A DNA stretch of 64,000 nucleotides from Arthrobacter sp. Hiyo8 (GCA_001549895.1 AP014719.1:372001-436000), one strand, 5' to 3'. Shown: positions 45,454-55,417, counted from the first letter of the stretch. The notes: generated from the sequence alone by a model not told the origin. A program made the numbers and translations.

Positions 45454-46490
45454 GTGAGTCACACCACCCCCACCGGCACCGCCGACGTGATTGATGCCCC
45501 GCCGGGCAAACCGTCAACACGGTCCTGGGCCCCGTACCTGCTTCTGAACTGGGCGTCGTTGCGGTCCATGAAGCGTTGTTGTCGGTGCTCCCGGGCGCCC
45601 AGTACGCTCCCGACATCTCGATGGACCGGGCGGAGATCTTCGAGGCCCTGGCTGCGAAACTCACGGAGTTCCGTGGGTTCGGCGGGCAAACGATCGTCGA
45701 CAGCACCGGCATGTTCCACGGCCGCGACCTCAAACTCTACGAGGCACTCTCCCGCTCCACCGGCGTCCACATCGTGGCCTCCACGGGCTTGGGCCCGGAG
45801 GAAGAACTCGGCGGGTACTTCCTGACGCCACAGACCAACCCGCCCACCCCGTGGCCGGCCGAAAAGTTCGCCGATCTCTTCGGGAGGGAGGTCAGCGAGG
45901 GGATGGTGGTTCCCCGGCTTGAACGCCGCGCCGCCGCGGGCATCGTGGCCGCCATCGCCGACCGTGCCGGGCTGACCCCCACCGAGGAAAGCCTGTTCCG
46001 CGGCTCCGCCCGCGCCGCCAGGGACACAGGTATTCCGGTCTCCATCCGCTTCGGCGCCGACGCCTTGCACGACTTGGACATCGTCCTGGATGAGCAGATC
46101 GGGGCCGAGCGGGTGCTTGTCGGTGACTTGGACCGCAAGGACGCCGCCGGAACGGCCATTGAGGTGGCCCGCCGCGGAGCATTCGTCGGCATCGACCACG
46201 TGGGCTTGAACGACCATCCGGGCTACCTCAGCGACCAGGAACGCACTGCACTGGTACTCGAACTCGTCAGCGCCGGCCACGCCGGCAAGATCATCCTCTC
46301 GGGCAACTCAATCGGAGTGGCCAAGGGCCTCCCGGAGTACGAGCTGCCCTACAGCCACGTGGTGGCCACGTTCGTGCCCCACCTCAAGACCCAGGGCCTG
46401 AGTGACGAAGACGCCCAACGCATCCTCGTGGACAATCCGCGCAATCTCCTGACCGTGCGCTCAGCACCCGCCCACCCGCAACAAGCTTGA
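45454..46490 (+). CDS. Phosphotriesterase-family protein lacking the metal site (probable pseudoenzyme), frameshifted
   Basis: TIM-barrel protein of about 345 residues, clearly homologous to the next gene (NGRDVDYYKSLSRKTGVHIVA there, HGRDLKLYEALSRSTGVHIVA here). Aligned with it, the metal ligands are changed: HEH to HEA (Ala codon GCG 45573-45575), carboxy-Lys IK to VA, THL to IRF, GHAD to GDLD, SADA to SGNS. Only the first His remains, so binuclear hydrolysis is unlikely. It may support its paralog as a heteromer or bind ligand. GTG 45454 has GGGAGAAG upstream; one slip near 45530. First gene of the plus operon. Confidence 0.85.
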
Positions 46491-46509
46491 GAACCCCTGA
46501 GGTGAACGA

Positions 46510-47461
46510 ATGACCAAGGTCAATACAGTGCTGGGAACCATTCCGGCCGAAGAACTGGAAATCGTGGCGGTCCACGAACACATCGGGTACGGCATGCCCG
46601 GGTCCGAACTCGACAGCAAATGGTGGAAGACCCCGGAACAGGCCTATGAAGAAACCGTGCCGAAGTTGCGGAAGTTCCGCGAATACGGCGGCGGCACGTT
46701 AGTGGACGCCACGGGTATCTGCAACGGCCGTGACGTCGACTACTACAAGTCCCTGTCCCGGAAGACCGGGGTGCACATTGTGGCCTGCACCGGGTTCGTC
46801 GGCGGCGACACCGCCCTGCCGCATTTCTCCCGCGCCACCGTGGACTACCTCGCGAAAGTGTTCATCCACGAGATCACCGTGGGCATCGGAAACACCGGCG
46901 CCAAAGCCGCGTGATCAAGGTGGGCGTGAGCCGCGGTGGACGAATGACAGAGCTGGACAAACGAGTCTACCGGCCGCGGCCCGCGCCGCCGTCGTCACCG
47001 GTGCGCCAATACTGACCCACCTGGCCATCGATCCCGAGCCGGCGGTCTCCATCTTCAACGAAGAGGGCCTCTCCCTGGACCGCGTGCTCTTCGGCCACGC
47101 CGACGACGGATTGAACGCTCCGATCACCCCGCATGACTGGATCTACGAGCAGGGCGGCCGAATCGGCTTCGATACCTTCGGCTACGACCTCGAACTTCCG
47201 GATCCCCCGTTTTGGGGCCGCAAGCGCGCCGAACGCATGCAGCACTTCGTGACCCTCGTGAAAAAGGGCTACGCAGACAAGCTGCTCGTTTCGGCGGACG
47301 CGAATTGCAGCCCGCTGGGCTGGCCGGGGGTCAAGGGCCACACCATCAACTACATCTTCGAGGACATGATCCCCGACATGCGCGCCGCGGGAATCGACGA
47401 CGCCACTCTCAAACTCCTGCTCGAAGACAACCCGGCCGGCTTCCTGTCGCTGGACGCCTGA
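46510..47461 (+). CDS. Phosphotriesterase-family hydrolase (lactonase-like), frameshifted
   Basis: Amidohydrolase-superfamily TIM barrel of about 318 residues with the full binuclear metal set: VAVHEHIGYG (HxH), IKVGVSRGG (carboxylated Lys), APILTHLAIDPEP (His), LFGHADDGLN (His) and LLVSADANCS (Asp). Family members hydrolyse lactones or phosphotriesters; in a catabolic operon a lactonase or esterase role is most likely. Slips near 46912 (GCGTG for GCGGTG, AVIK) and 46965. It follows its degenerate paralog by 19 bp. Confidence 0.88.
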
Positions 47462-47542
47462 CTTCCGGACGGGCACCACAATCTACCCGCTTCTCCAGAC
47501 TTGGTCCCAGGCCAAGGAAGAGTCCAGAAAGTGATCCAAACA

Positions 47543-48683
47543 ATGAAATCTGAAGATATCAAGAACCTCAATATCGCCATCGTCGGCGCAGGGTATGGGG
47601 GCGCAGCTGCGGCCAAAGCCCTGAGCCTGCTCGGTGCGAACGTCAACGTGTACGAGCAAGCGTCGCAGATGCGGGAGGTTGGCGCCGGCATTGGATTACG
47701 TCCGCCACCATGGACCGTTTCAACAGGTGGGGGATCTTCGATGCTATCGCCAAGGTCAGTTCGCCGAGCGACTACTTCGAGATCCTCACGGCCAGCGGAA
47801 CACCGATCTTGAAGGACACATGGCCGGAGTTCGGCGAGCAGGCCCACACCTACCTCATCCACCGGGGCGACTTCATCGAGGCCTTGCTCGGCGTGCTCCC
47901 GAAGGGAATGGTGCACCTGGGCCACAAGCTCGAGAAGATCGAGGAAATGGACGGCCGTTCCGTGCTGAGCTTCACGAACGGCAATACCGTCGAGGCAGAC
48001 CTCGTGGTGGGTGCCGACGGCATCAAATCCGTGGTCCGCGAGCAGCTCTTCTGCGGCAAAGGCCCGTGTTCTCCGGAGAACACGCCTACCGTGTGGTCAT
48101 TTCCGCCGACGACGCCCACGGCCTGGTGGTTGACGACAACCTACGGATGTACATCGGCAAGGGCACCAAGGTCTACCTGTTGCCGCTTCGCCACCGGAAC
48201 CAGGTGTCCTTCGACATTACTGCCCTGAACCCGGACGGTACCTGGGCGCCGAAGGTGAGCAAGGAAAGCCTCCTGGAAACCGTCAGCGGATTCGACGAGC
48301 GCATCGTGAACATCACAAGGGGCCTCGACATGAACACGGTCAATGTCCGCGCCGTCTACGACATCGACCCGGTCGACTCGTGGCACACCGACTCCGTGGT
48401 GCTCATGGGCGACGCGGCGCACTCCATGTTGCACCACCAGGGACAAGGCGCAAACTCGGCCATTGAGGACGCAGGTGCACTCGCCGACGCGGTCACCCAG
48501 GCCGCCACGGTCAAGGAGGCGCTGGCCCTGTTCCAGGCAACCCGCAAGCCGGTGACGGATGAGCTGCAGCGCATCTCCCGCCAAGGCTGGATCGAGGAAG
48601 AGGTCAACGATGTCTTCCCGGGTCAGAAGCCCACGTCGCAAAAGCCCGCCAGCGCGCCCGTAACAGCAGAAGCGAGGGCATGA
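47543..48683 (+). CDS. FAD-dependent aromatic-ring-type monooxygenase, frameshifted
   Basis: Group A flavoprotein monooxygenase (salicylate/3-hydroxybenzoate hydroxylase-like), about 380 residues. FAD fold NIAIVGAGYGGAAAAKALSL, the DG motif VVGADGIKSVVR, and the GD motif LMGDAAHSMLHHQGQGANSA. Ser takes the place of the usual Pro in GDAAHP. It would hydroxylate or decarboxylate an aromatic or enol substrate with NAD(P)H and O2. Slips near 47700 and 48070. The stop overlaps the next ATG as ATGA. GTG 47531 is an alternative start. Confidence 0.87.
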
Positions 48684-49620
48684 ACGCCATGGCCATCCAT
48701 CCGGAAATCGCCAAGGTCCTGGCCACTTTGCCGGCACCCGATGGTTCGCCCTTGGACCCTCGAGCCATGCGCGCCGGCGAGGCAGCCCAGGTCCCGCCGC
48801 TGGCGGAGCGGCTACCGCTGTACTCGGTGGACGACGCCACGGCTGTCACGTCGTCGGGCGAAGTGCCGGTGCGGATCTATACGCCGATGGAGGCCGACTC
48901 CTATGGCCTGCTGGTGTACTTCCACGGCGGCGCCTTCTTCCTGGGCAGCCTGGACACCCACGACTACGTGGCACGCGCCCTGGCAAAGGAAACCGGACAC
49001 AAGGTCATCTCGGTTGGCTACCGTTTGGCTCCCGAGGCCGTGTTCCCTGCAGGGCTTGACGACTGCTATGGCGTGGTCCGCTGGGCGGCCGGGAAGGGCG
49101 GAAACCTGAAGTGGGACGGGAAGAATCTCGCCATCGCAGGTGATAGCTCTGGAGGCAACTTCGTTGCCGCCGTCGCCGTGAAAGCCCTCGACGACGGGTT
49201 CAAGCAGATCACCCACCAGGTCCTGTTCTACCCGTCGCTGGACCTGGATTTCGACGTCGAGCGTTACCCCTCACTGCGCGAAAACGCCGAAGGGTACGGG
49301 CTGGAGACGGCGGGCCTCAAACCCTTCAACTCGTTCTACCTTGAGAACGGGGCCGACCCTGCAGACCCCGTGTCTCCCCCATCAAGCGGGAAGATCTCGC
49401 CGGGCTGCCGGCAGCGCTGGTCATCACCGCCGAGCATGATCCCCTCCGGGACGAGGGCGAACTCTATGGCCGGCGCTTGGCGGAGGCCGGCGTCGAGACA
49501 AAAGTGACCCGCTACCCCGGCGCCAATCATGGTTTTGTCCAGCACTTCTCCTGGATACCGGAGCTGTACCGGGCATTCGAGGAGACGGGCGAATTCCTGA
49601 ACGCGAGGACCGGCCAATGA
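48680..49620 (+). CDS. Alpha/beta hydrolase, hormone-sensitive-lipase family, frameshifted
   Basis: Esterase of about 313 residues. Oxyanion motif VYFHGGAFFLGSLDTHD, nucleophile elbow IAGDSSGGNFVAAVAV, acid HDPLRDEGELYGRRL and His in YPGANHGFVQHF. Cytoplasmic. It probably cleaves an ester or lactone intermediate of the pathway. One slip near 49370. Coupled by ATGA overlaps to both neighbours. Confidence 0.9.
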
Positions 49621-50567
49621 CGAAGCCGCTTGCTGTACATCCCCTCGTCTCCCCGTGGGGCCGCTTCGGCCTCTACAGCTTCTTCATCGACACCGCTGAA
49701 CCGGCCATCGTCGACACCGGGATCGCGTCCTCCCCCGCCGACGGCATGGTGCCGGCACTGGAGGCAATCGGACGCCGGATCGAAGACGTCCGCTGGATCC
49801 TGCTGACCCATGGACACATCGACCACATTGGCGGCGCCTACGCCCTGTGGGAGCTCACCGGACGGCGCGCCCAAGTGGTCATTCATGAGGCCGACGCACC
49901 GTTCTTGCGCTCGCGCCGGGCCCATGTGGACGAATACCTTTCCGGGCGGGCGCAGTATCTGCAGGATCCCGACGGCGAGGCGAAGCTCACCGCGGCCACG
50001 AATGCCGTGATCTCGGGCGAGATGGAGCCGACGCTGTTGGTGCGGGGCGGCGAGACCATCCCGCTGGGCGGCGGCGCCACGGTTTCGGTCCATTCGCTTC
50101 CGGGCCACACCCCGGGTCTGTGGCATACGTCCTCGACGGGCAGAATGACGTGTTCGTCGGCGACGCGGTCCAAATCCACGGCGCGGCAAACGGCTTTCCG
50201 GGGTTCGTGGACCCGGCCGCCTACCGCTCGAGCCTTGAGTACCTGCGGGATGAGGTCCGTCCACGGCACTTGTACCTGGGGCACCCGTACCGCCACAGGG
50301 ACGGCACGCCCTACGGCGTGGAGCTCGACGCCGGACAGGCAAGGGAAGCGCTCCAAGGGAGCCTGGACATCGAGGCCCGTGTCAGCAATGCGGCCGGCGG
50401 TTGCCTGGCCTCCGGCTTGCAGGACACAGACTCGCCCTACTCCCCTTTCACCCGCGTGGCCGAGGACCTTGGATACGACGGGACCCCACGCTGGAGCCTT
50501 CCCGTTCTTCACCACCCTCCACGGGTACCGCACGTCGCTGGACCATTTGATCGAAGACGAGGAGTAA
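49617..50567 (+). CDS. Metallo-beta-lactamase-fold hydrolase, frameshifted
   Basis: Two-zinc hydrolase of about 317 residues. Metal motif LLTHGHIDHIGGAY (HxHxDH), VHSLPGHTPGS (His), VFVGDAVQIHG (Asp) and LYLGHPYRHRD (His). A lactonase or thioesterase-like role fits the setting, though substrate is not determinable. Slips near 50123 and 50490; the tail is HGYRTSLDHLIEDEE. Overlaps the preceding gene by ATGA. Confidence 0.88.
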   Translation: MTKPLAVHPLVSPWGRFGLYSFFIDTAEPAIVDTGIASSPADGMVPALEAIGRRIEDVRWILLTHGHIDHIGGAYALWELTGRRAQVVIHEADAPFLRSRRAHVDEYLSGRAQYLQDPDGEAKLTAATNAVISGEMEPTLLVRGGETIPLGGGATVSVHSLPGHTPGLWHTSSTGRMTCSSATRSKSTARQTAFRGSWTRPPTARALSTCGMRSVHGTCTWGTRTATGTARPTAWSSTPDRQGKRSKGAWTSRPVSAMRPAVAWPPACRTQTRPTPLSPAWPRTLDTTGPHAGAFPFFTTLHGYRTSLDHLIEDEE

Positions 50568-50573
50568 ACACTC

Positions 50574-52291
50574 ATGGATGACTTTCAGTTCCTGGATGCA
50601 AGCGGGCAATCCATAGCTGTCCGCAAGGACCTCCGGGTCCCGATGCGCGACGGAGTCGAGCTTGCAGCGGACGCCTACCACGGCCCCGAAAACAAGCCGC
50701 GCCCGGCCTTGGTGGCACTCAGTCCGTACGGCAAGGAGCTGCAGGCCCTTGCCCTCACCACTCCCCCGCAGCGGCGTCCCAGCCCCATGTGGGACGGCTG
50801 CATCGAGGCCGGGGACATCGCCAGGATCGTCAAGGAGGACTACGTCCATGTCATCGGCGACCTCCGAGGCTCGGGCTTCTCGGGCGGCGAGCACATCGGC
50901 AACTACAACGCCGGCGGTGTGTCGCTTGGCCAGGACGCCTACGACTTCATCGAATGGGTCGCCGCGCAGCCATGGTGCGACGGGAACGTCGGCATGGTGG
51001 GCATCTCCTACTTCGGTTCGATGCAGGTTCTGGCCGCCGCCGAGCGTCCGCCGCACCTCAAGGCGATCTTCGTCTCCGGCGGCCATTACGACTTCTATGA
51101 AACGACGTACCACGGCGGCATCATGTGGTTCATGCCGCGTGCCGCCCGCGAAGGACGCGGAGGGGACTCGGGCTGGGCGTTCACCGACAACGTGAAGTCC
51201 CGCATGATCGAGAAGCATTCTCCAGGGGAACTCAAGAAGCTCGTCGCCGAGCGCCTCGAGGATCCGGACATCGCGGCCTGGCCGAACCTGGTCCATGTAC
51301 TGAACTACCCCAAGAACCACGAGGCCTGGTTCGACATCGTCATGAACGAACTGGACGGTGAATGGTACGAAGAACGCAACCCCATCACGCTGGCCCCGAA
51401 CATCGACATCCCGGTCTGGCTGCAGCTCGACCAAGGCCGCGGGTGGACCCTTGACGGCACCATCGAGTTGTACAACGCACTCAAGGGCCCGAAAAAACTG
51501 ACCATCGGCCCCTACCCGCCCATGCAATCACGCCCCTTCATCGAGGAGCACGACAAAATGTTCCGGTGGTATGACTACTGGATCAAAGGCATCGACAACG
51601 GGGTCATGGACGAGCCGCCCGTCAGCGTCTTCGTGGAGGGCTCGCGCGAAGTGGTGACCGCCGGGCAGTGGCCCCGAAGGACATCGAGTACAAGTCCCTC
51701 TATCTCCGGCCGCGCCACAAGCTGTCGGAAGAGCCGGAGCCCATGGGTGCGGAGTACGCCGCCCCGACGGTTTCTACCAAGCCCCGCTAACGGTGACAGA
51801 TAAGGTGGAGATCCTCTCGTGGAGCACCCAGCCGTTCGAGCAGGATTCTGAACTCATCGGCGCCGGCGCGGCCCACATCTTCGCGGAAATCGACCAGATC
51901 GACACAAACTTCATCCTGCGCCTCTGGGACACCGCGCCGAACGGGCAACGCCAGCTGATCACCACCGGCTACCTCAAGGCATCGCACCACGAGCTGGACG
52001 AACGGACTACCGAGGGCAACCCCTACCACCCGCACACCCGATCAGTGCCGGTGGAGCCCGGACGATCGAGGAGTACGTACTGCGCCTCTACCCGTTCGCC
52101 AACACGTTCAAGGCAGGTCATCGCCTCACGGTTGAACTGTCCAACGATGAGCCGCTGGCCGACGAGCACAACGCACTACTCCCGCCTGACGCCTTCCACT
52201 TGCCGGTAGGCGCCCCGTCACGCACAAGATCTACCGCGACGCCACCCACCAGTCGCGGCTCGTCTTGCCGTTCACGACGGTGGCCGGCTAA
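50574..52291 (+). CDS. CocE/NonD family hydrolase, frameshifted
   Basis: X-Pro dipeptidyl-peptidase-like serine esterase, about 573 residues. RVPMRDGVELAADAY at the N-terminus, oxyanion GDLRGSGFSGGEH, nucleophile in GMVGISYFGSMQVL, then a lid and alpha/beta core (RWYDYWIKGIDNGV), and a jelly-roll C-terminal domain (SELIGAGAAHIFAEIDQIDT). Members include cocaine esterase and glutaryl-7-ACA acylase. Last gene of the plus operon; GGAG lies upstream of the ATG. Slips near 51675, 51765, 52055 and 52210. It ends 45 bp before repeat array B. Confidence 0.88.
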
Positions 52292-52335
52292 GCGCACCGG
52301 GTTGTCGGACCGCTTGACTAAGCTTCGCGTCCCGG

Positions 52336-52470
52336 GACGCTCGCTCACTTTTTAGGGTGTTTTCCGTCGACGCTCGCTCACATGATGTGAGCAAGCGTCC
52401 CGGAATTTGACGACATATCAGAGCGAGCGTCGTGGAATTTGACCGTATAAGCGAGCGAGCGTCCAGGAAG
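52336..52470. repeat. 32-bp-period repeat array B, right edge of the catabolic island
   Basis: Two inverted units begin GACGCTCGCTC at 52336 and 52369 (33 bp apart), the second forming a palindrome at 52369-52399 (14-bp arms, one mismatch). Direct units start GAGCRAGCGT at 52389, 52421 and 52453, exactly 32 bp apart. The unit's inner part GGAATTTG is shared with array A (40693), and GGGTGTTTTCCG in the inverted unit matches GGGTGTTTCCGG of array A. It lies between the convergent ends of the CocE and DUF1326 genes. Confidence 0.85.
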
Positions 52471-52476
52471 CGGCAC

Positions 52477-53082
52477 CTAGGCCGACCAGGCAAAGGGAGC
52501 GGAGAAGGAGTTCTTCCCGGCGTTGTCCCAGGTCATCCCGAACACGTCCACGCGGGCCGTGCTGGCTGTGCCCGCGGCCAAGGTGTCCGCCGGGAATCCT
52601 ACCCCGCTGACTTTCACTCCCAGCCCTGTGGCATCCATCGGAGACACGAAGTCCTCAACGGCCAAGTCGACGGCACTGCCGACGCGGACCTGGTGCGAAC
52701 GACCGTCTTCGGTGTAGGCGATTTCGAGGGATTCCATTCCCGCCATTTCACCGATCAGGGGTGTGAGGCCCTCCATCGGTCCGCCGAGCTGGCCACCGAA
52801 AACCGCGCCGAGCGCTTCGGCTTGCTCGGGTGAGGCGGCGGCGTCCATCAGCACGCCGAGTTTCCATCCCCCGTCGCTCATGAGGGCAGGCGTATCGGCG
52901 ACGACGCAGACCGTCAGGCCACCGACGTCGACGCCGTTTACCTCACCTGTGTCCACATGAAAGGCCAGGGCCACGTTGCATCGATCGTTATCCGCCGGTG
53001 CGGTCAGCCCTGAAGTGGAACACGGGCAGACCATGTCGCAGTTGCAATTCTCAAAATACGTACCCTCGACGTGCCACGACAT
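52477..53082 (-). CDS. DUF1326 domain protein
   Basis: Intact 201-residue protein. The conserved Cys cluster FENCNCDMVCPCSTSG near the N-terminus, LMDAAASPEQAEAL and a beta-rich C-terminal half (FGMTWDNAGKNSFSAPFAW) match the DUF1326 family of unknown function. The Cys motif suggests metal binding or redox. AAAGGAG precedes ATG 53082. Last gene of the ECF sigma operon; its stop is a few bases from repeat array B. Confidence 0.85.
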   Translation of the reverse strand: MSWHVEGTYFENCNCDMVCPCSTSGLTAPADNDRCNVALAFHVDTGEVNGVDVGGLTVCVVADTPALMSDGGWKLGVLMDAAASPEQAEALGAVFGGQLGGPMEGLTPLIGEMAGMESLEIAYTEDGRSHQVRVGSAVDLAVEDFVSPMDATGLGVKVSGVGFPADTLAAGTASTARVDVFGMTWDNAGKNSFSAPFAWSA

Positions 53083-53161
53083 CTGGGGCTCCTTTCGGCG
53101 AGGCATCCCCAGAAAAAAGTCTCCTCGCGGCCCGGAACAGTGTCAACGGTCTCCGGATCGC

Positions 53162-53500
53162 TCACGGGTCCATGGGTCGTACCTCGATAGGCCACAGCCT
53201 GGCCTCTCCGAACTTGCCGGCGATCTCCACAGCCCTTGCCATGTCCACGCAGTCAACCACGTAGTAGCCGGCCACGATTTCCTTCGTCTCGATGAACGGG
53301 CCGTCCGTCACCGTAGGCCCGCTGCCGTTGTTTCTCACGAACTTCGCTTCTTCACCGAGTTCATGAGCCTCCACAAATTCTCCGGAGGCCCTGAGTTCCT
53401 GCTGCAAGGAGGTGTGCGCCTCCATGATCGCGTCGATCTCGGACTCTGGAAGGGCGTTCCAGGCGTCGAAATTGTTTTGAATCAGCAAGAGATGTTTCAT
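53162..53500 (-). CDS. DGPF (YCII-related) protein 1
   Basis: Intact 112-residue protein with the family motif TVTDGPFIETKEIVAGYYVV. YCII-fold proteins of this type are encoded with ECF42 sigma factors; their biochemical role is unproven. ATG 53500 overlaps the sigma factor stop as ATGA, so the two are co-translated. Confidence 0.9.
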   Translation of the reverse strand: MKHLLLIQNNFDAWNALPESEIDAIMEAHTSLQQELRASGEFVEAHELGEEAKFVRNNGSGPTVTDGPFIETKEIVAGYYVVDCVDMARAVEIAGKFGEARLWPIEVRPMDP

Positions 53501-54838
53501 TTTTTCTCCTTGACGGCGGATGTCGCATTGCTATTCGGCGTGGATTCAGATGAGGACGAGGACGCAGAACCAGTCTCCGCCAGGCGTTTGCCAAGGTAGC
53601 GGCGTTCCGCCTCGGATGGTGCGAGTTCGCGGGCCCGCTGGTATTCGTCCCTCGCCTCCGACCTTCGGCCGAGCCGCCTCAGGAGGTCCGCTTTCGCGGC
53701 GGGCAGAAGGTAGTACCCCTCGAGCGAGCGGGATCGGTCCAGTTGCTCGATGAGGGCCAGCCCGGCCTCCGGACCTTGGGACATTGCGACGGCGACAGCG
53801 CGGTTGAGTTCGACAACCGGCGACGGCGCAATCTGCGCAAGGGAGTCGTACAGCAAGGCCACCCGGGCGAAGTCTGTACTTCCTGGGGTGCGGGCGGTCA
53901 TATGGCATGCCGCAATAGCGGCCTGGACACGGTAGCTCCCTGGCCGGGATCGGTGTGAAATGCCAAGCCGTTCGGCAGCAGCGAGGAGCGCAACGGCCTC
54001 GGCAACCTCAGCGTGGTCCCACAATTCGCGGTCTTGCTCCTCCAACGTCACCAAGTCCCCGCCGCGTCCGTTCGAGAGCTTCGCCGGGCATGGTGGAACA
54101 GCATGAGCGCGAGGAGGCCCATGGCCTCCGGTTCCTGCTGTGAACCGGCAAGCAACGAAACGAGCAAGCGGTTGAGGCGAATCGCTTCCCGCGCAAGGGA
54201 CTCCCGGATCAAGGAATCGCCGCCCGTGGCGGAATAGCCTTCGTTGAACATGAGATAGAGCACCGCCAGGACCCCGGACGTGCGTTCGGCTCTCAGCTCC
54301 GGGGGCGGTACCCGATACGGGATTCCTGCGTCACGTATCTTGGCCCGTGCACGGACCAGCCGCTTTGACATGGTTGCCTCCGAGACGAGGAACGCACGCG
54401 CAATCTCACCCGTCGTCAGCCCTGCGACGGTACGCAGCGTCAACGCAACCCTTGCGTCGAGCGGGAGGGCAGGGTGGCAACAGGTGAAGATCAGCCGCAG
54501 CCGGTCGTCTTCCGCACCCGGATCATTGCTGCCCCCATCCCCCAAGCCTTCGAGTTGGGCGATGATCGCGAGTTCACGGACAGCCCTCTTTTCACTGGCC
54601 GCACTCCGCATGCGATCGATCGCCCTGTTCCTCGCCACTGTGGTCAGCCAAGCCCCGGGTTCCGCGGAACGCCGTGCTCCGGCCAGTCGACAAATGCCTT
54701 TGCGAACGCGTCCTGAACGCAATCCTCCGCCAGGCTCCAGTCTCCCGTCACCCGGATGAGGGTTGCGGTGATCCGGGCGTTCTCCTCGGCGGAGGCAGCC
54801 TCGACGGCGGTCCGGGCATCCGTCAGTTCTCTCGCCAT
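53497..54838 (-). CDS. ECF42-type RNA polymerase sigma factor with C-terminal TPR-like extension, frameshifted
   Basis: Region 2 is WSLAEDCVQDAFAKAFVDWP, region 4 is LRTVAGLTTGEIARAFLVSE and ATMSKRLVRARAKIRDAGIP. A helical extension of more than 200 residues follows (GLLALMLFHHARR, VELNRAVAVAMSQGPEAGL, DLLRRLGRRSEARDEYQRA), the mark of ECF42 sigma factors, where the extension replaces an anti-sigma. About 447 residues. Slips near 54655 and 54055. Flanked on both sides by DGPF genes, the family's known partnership. ATG 54838 has GGGGAG upstream. Confidence 0.9.
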
Positions 54839-54878
54839 TTCATCTCCCCGCTCAAGACGCCGGACGCCGGGCGAACCG

Positions 54879-55214
54879 CTACAGCCCGAGCGGCCACACT
54901 GGCCTGATCTCGATCTTGCCGAATCGTGCCATGGGATGCTTGGACGCCACCTCGATGGCCTCATCGAGATCGGCACACGCGATGACGTCGTAGCCCGCGA
55001 TCCACTCTTTCGTCTCCGCAAACGGCCCGTCCGAGACAACCACTTCGCCCGCCCGCACCGTGACGGTGGTGGCGTCCTCGACGGGACGCAGCCGGTCACC
55101 GTGACGGGTTACGCCGCGGGCTTCCATCTCGGCCACCCATTCAACGATATTGTCCTCGGCGGCGACATATTCCGGCGCTGCCGGGTCGTTGCAAATGAAA
55201 AGCATGTACTCCAC
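54879..55214 (-). CDS. DGPF (YCII-related) protein 2
   Basis: Intact protein of 111 residues, motif VVVSDGPFAETKEWIAGYDV. GTG 55214 is chosen because AAGGAG stands at ideal distance and it gives EYMLFICNDPAAPEY, the usual N-terminus of these proteins. First gene of the sigma factor operon, 40 bp before it. Confidence 0.88.
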   Translation of the reverse strand: MEYMLFICNDPAAPEYVAAEDNIVEWVAEMEARGVTRHGDRLRPVEDATTVTVRAGEVVVSDGPFAETKEWIAGYDVIACADLDEAIEVASKHPMARFGKIEIRPVWPLGL

Positions 55215-55246
55215 GATGACTCCTTCTTCTCGGTTGATACACCATG

Positions 55247-55275
55247 ACGACGGGCGGGACGTCGCGAAAAGGACA
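55247..55275 (-). promoter_or_regulatory. Candidate ECF-type promoter of the sigma operon
   Basis: On the minus strand TGTCCT (55270-55275), 17 bp and CGTCGT (55247-55252) lie 32 bp before the DGPF2 start. ECF42 promoters are described as TGTCGA at -35 and CGA/TC-like at -10; the match is partial. It would make the operon autoregulated. Confidence 0.35.
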
Positions 55276-55417
55276 CTGCCTGGGAAATTCTTTTTCGGGT
55301 CAAAATGGCCGTGATCTGGCCCCTTGACTATGTTGACACCCACAATGACGCGGGCAAGACTGATCATAGGTCCGCGTCCTACGAGGTGCAGGACGTCTGG
55401 CCCCTAAGGGGTGGACA

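Noticed and set aside
40561..52476. Integrative element or transposon carrying the catabolic island
   Set aside because: No integrase, transposase, tRNA end or target duplication is visible; only the short repeat arrays mark its ends, which is not enough to call a mobile element.
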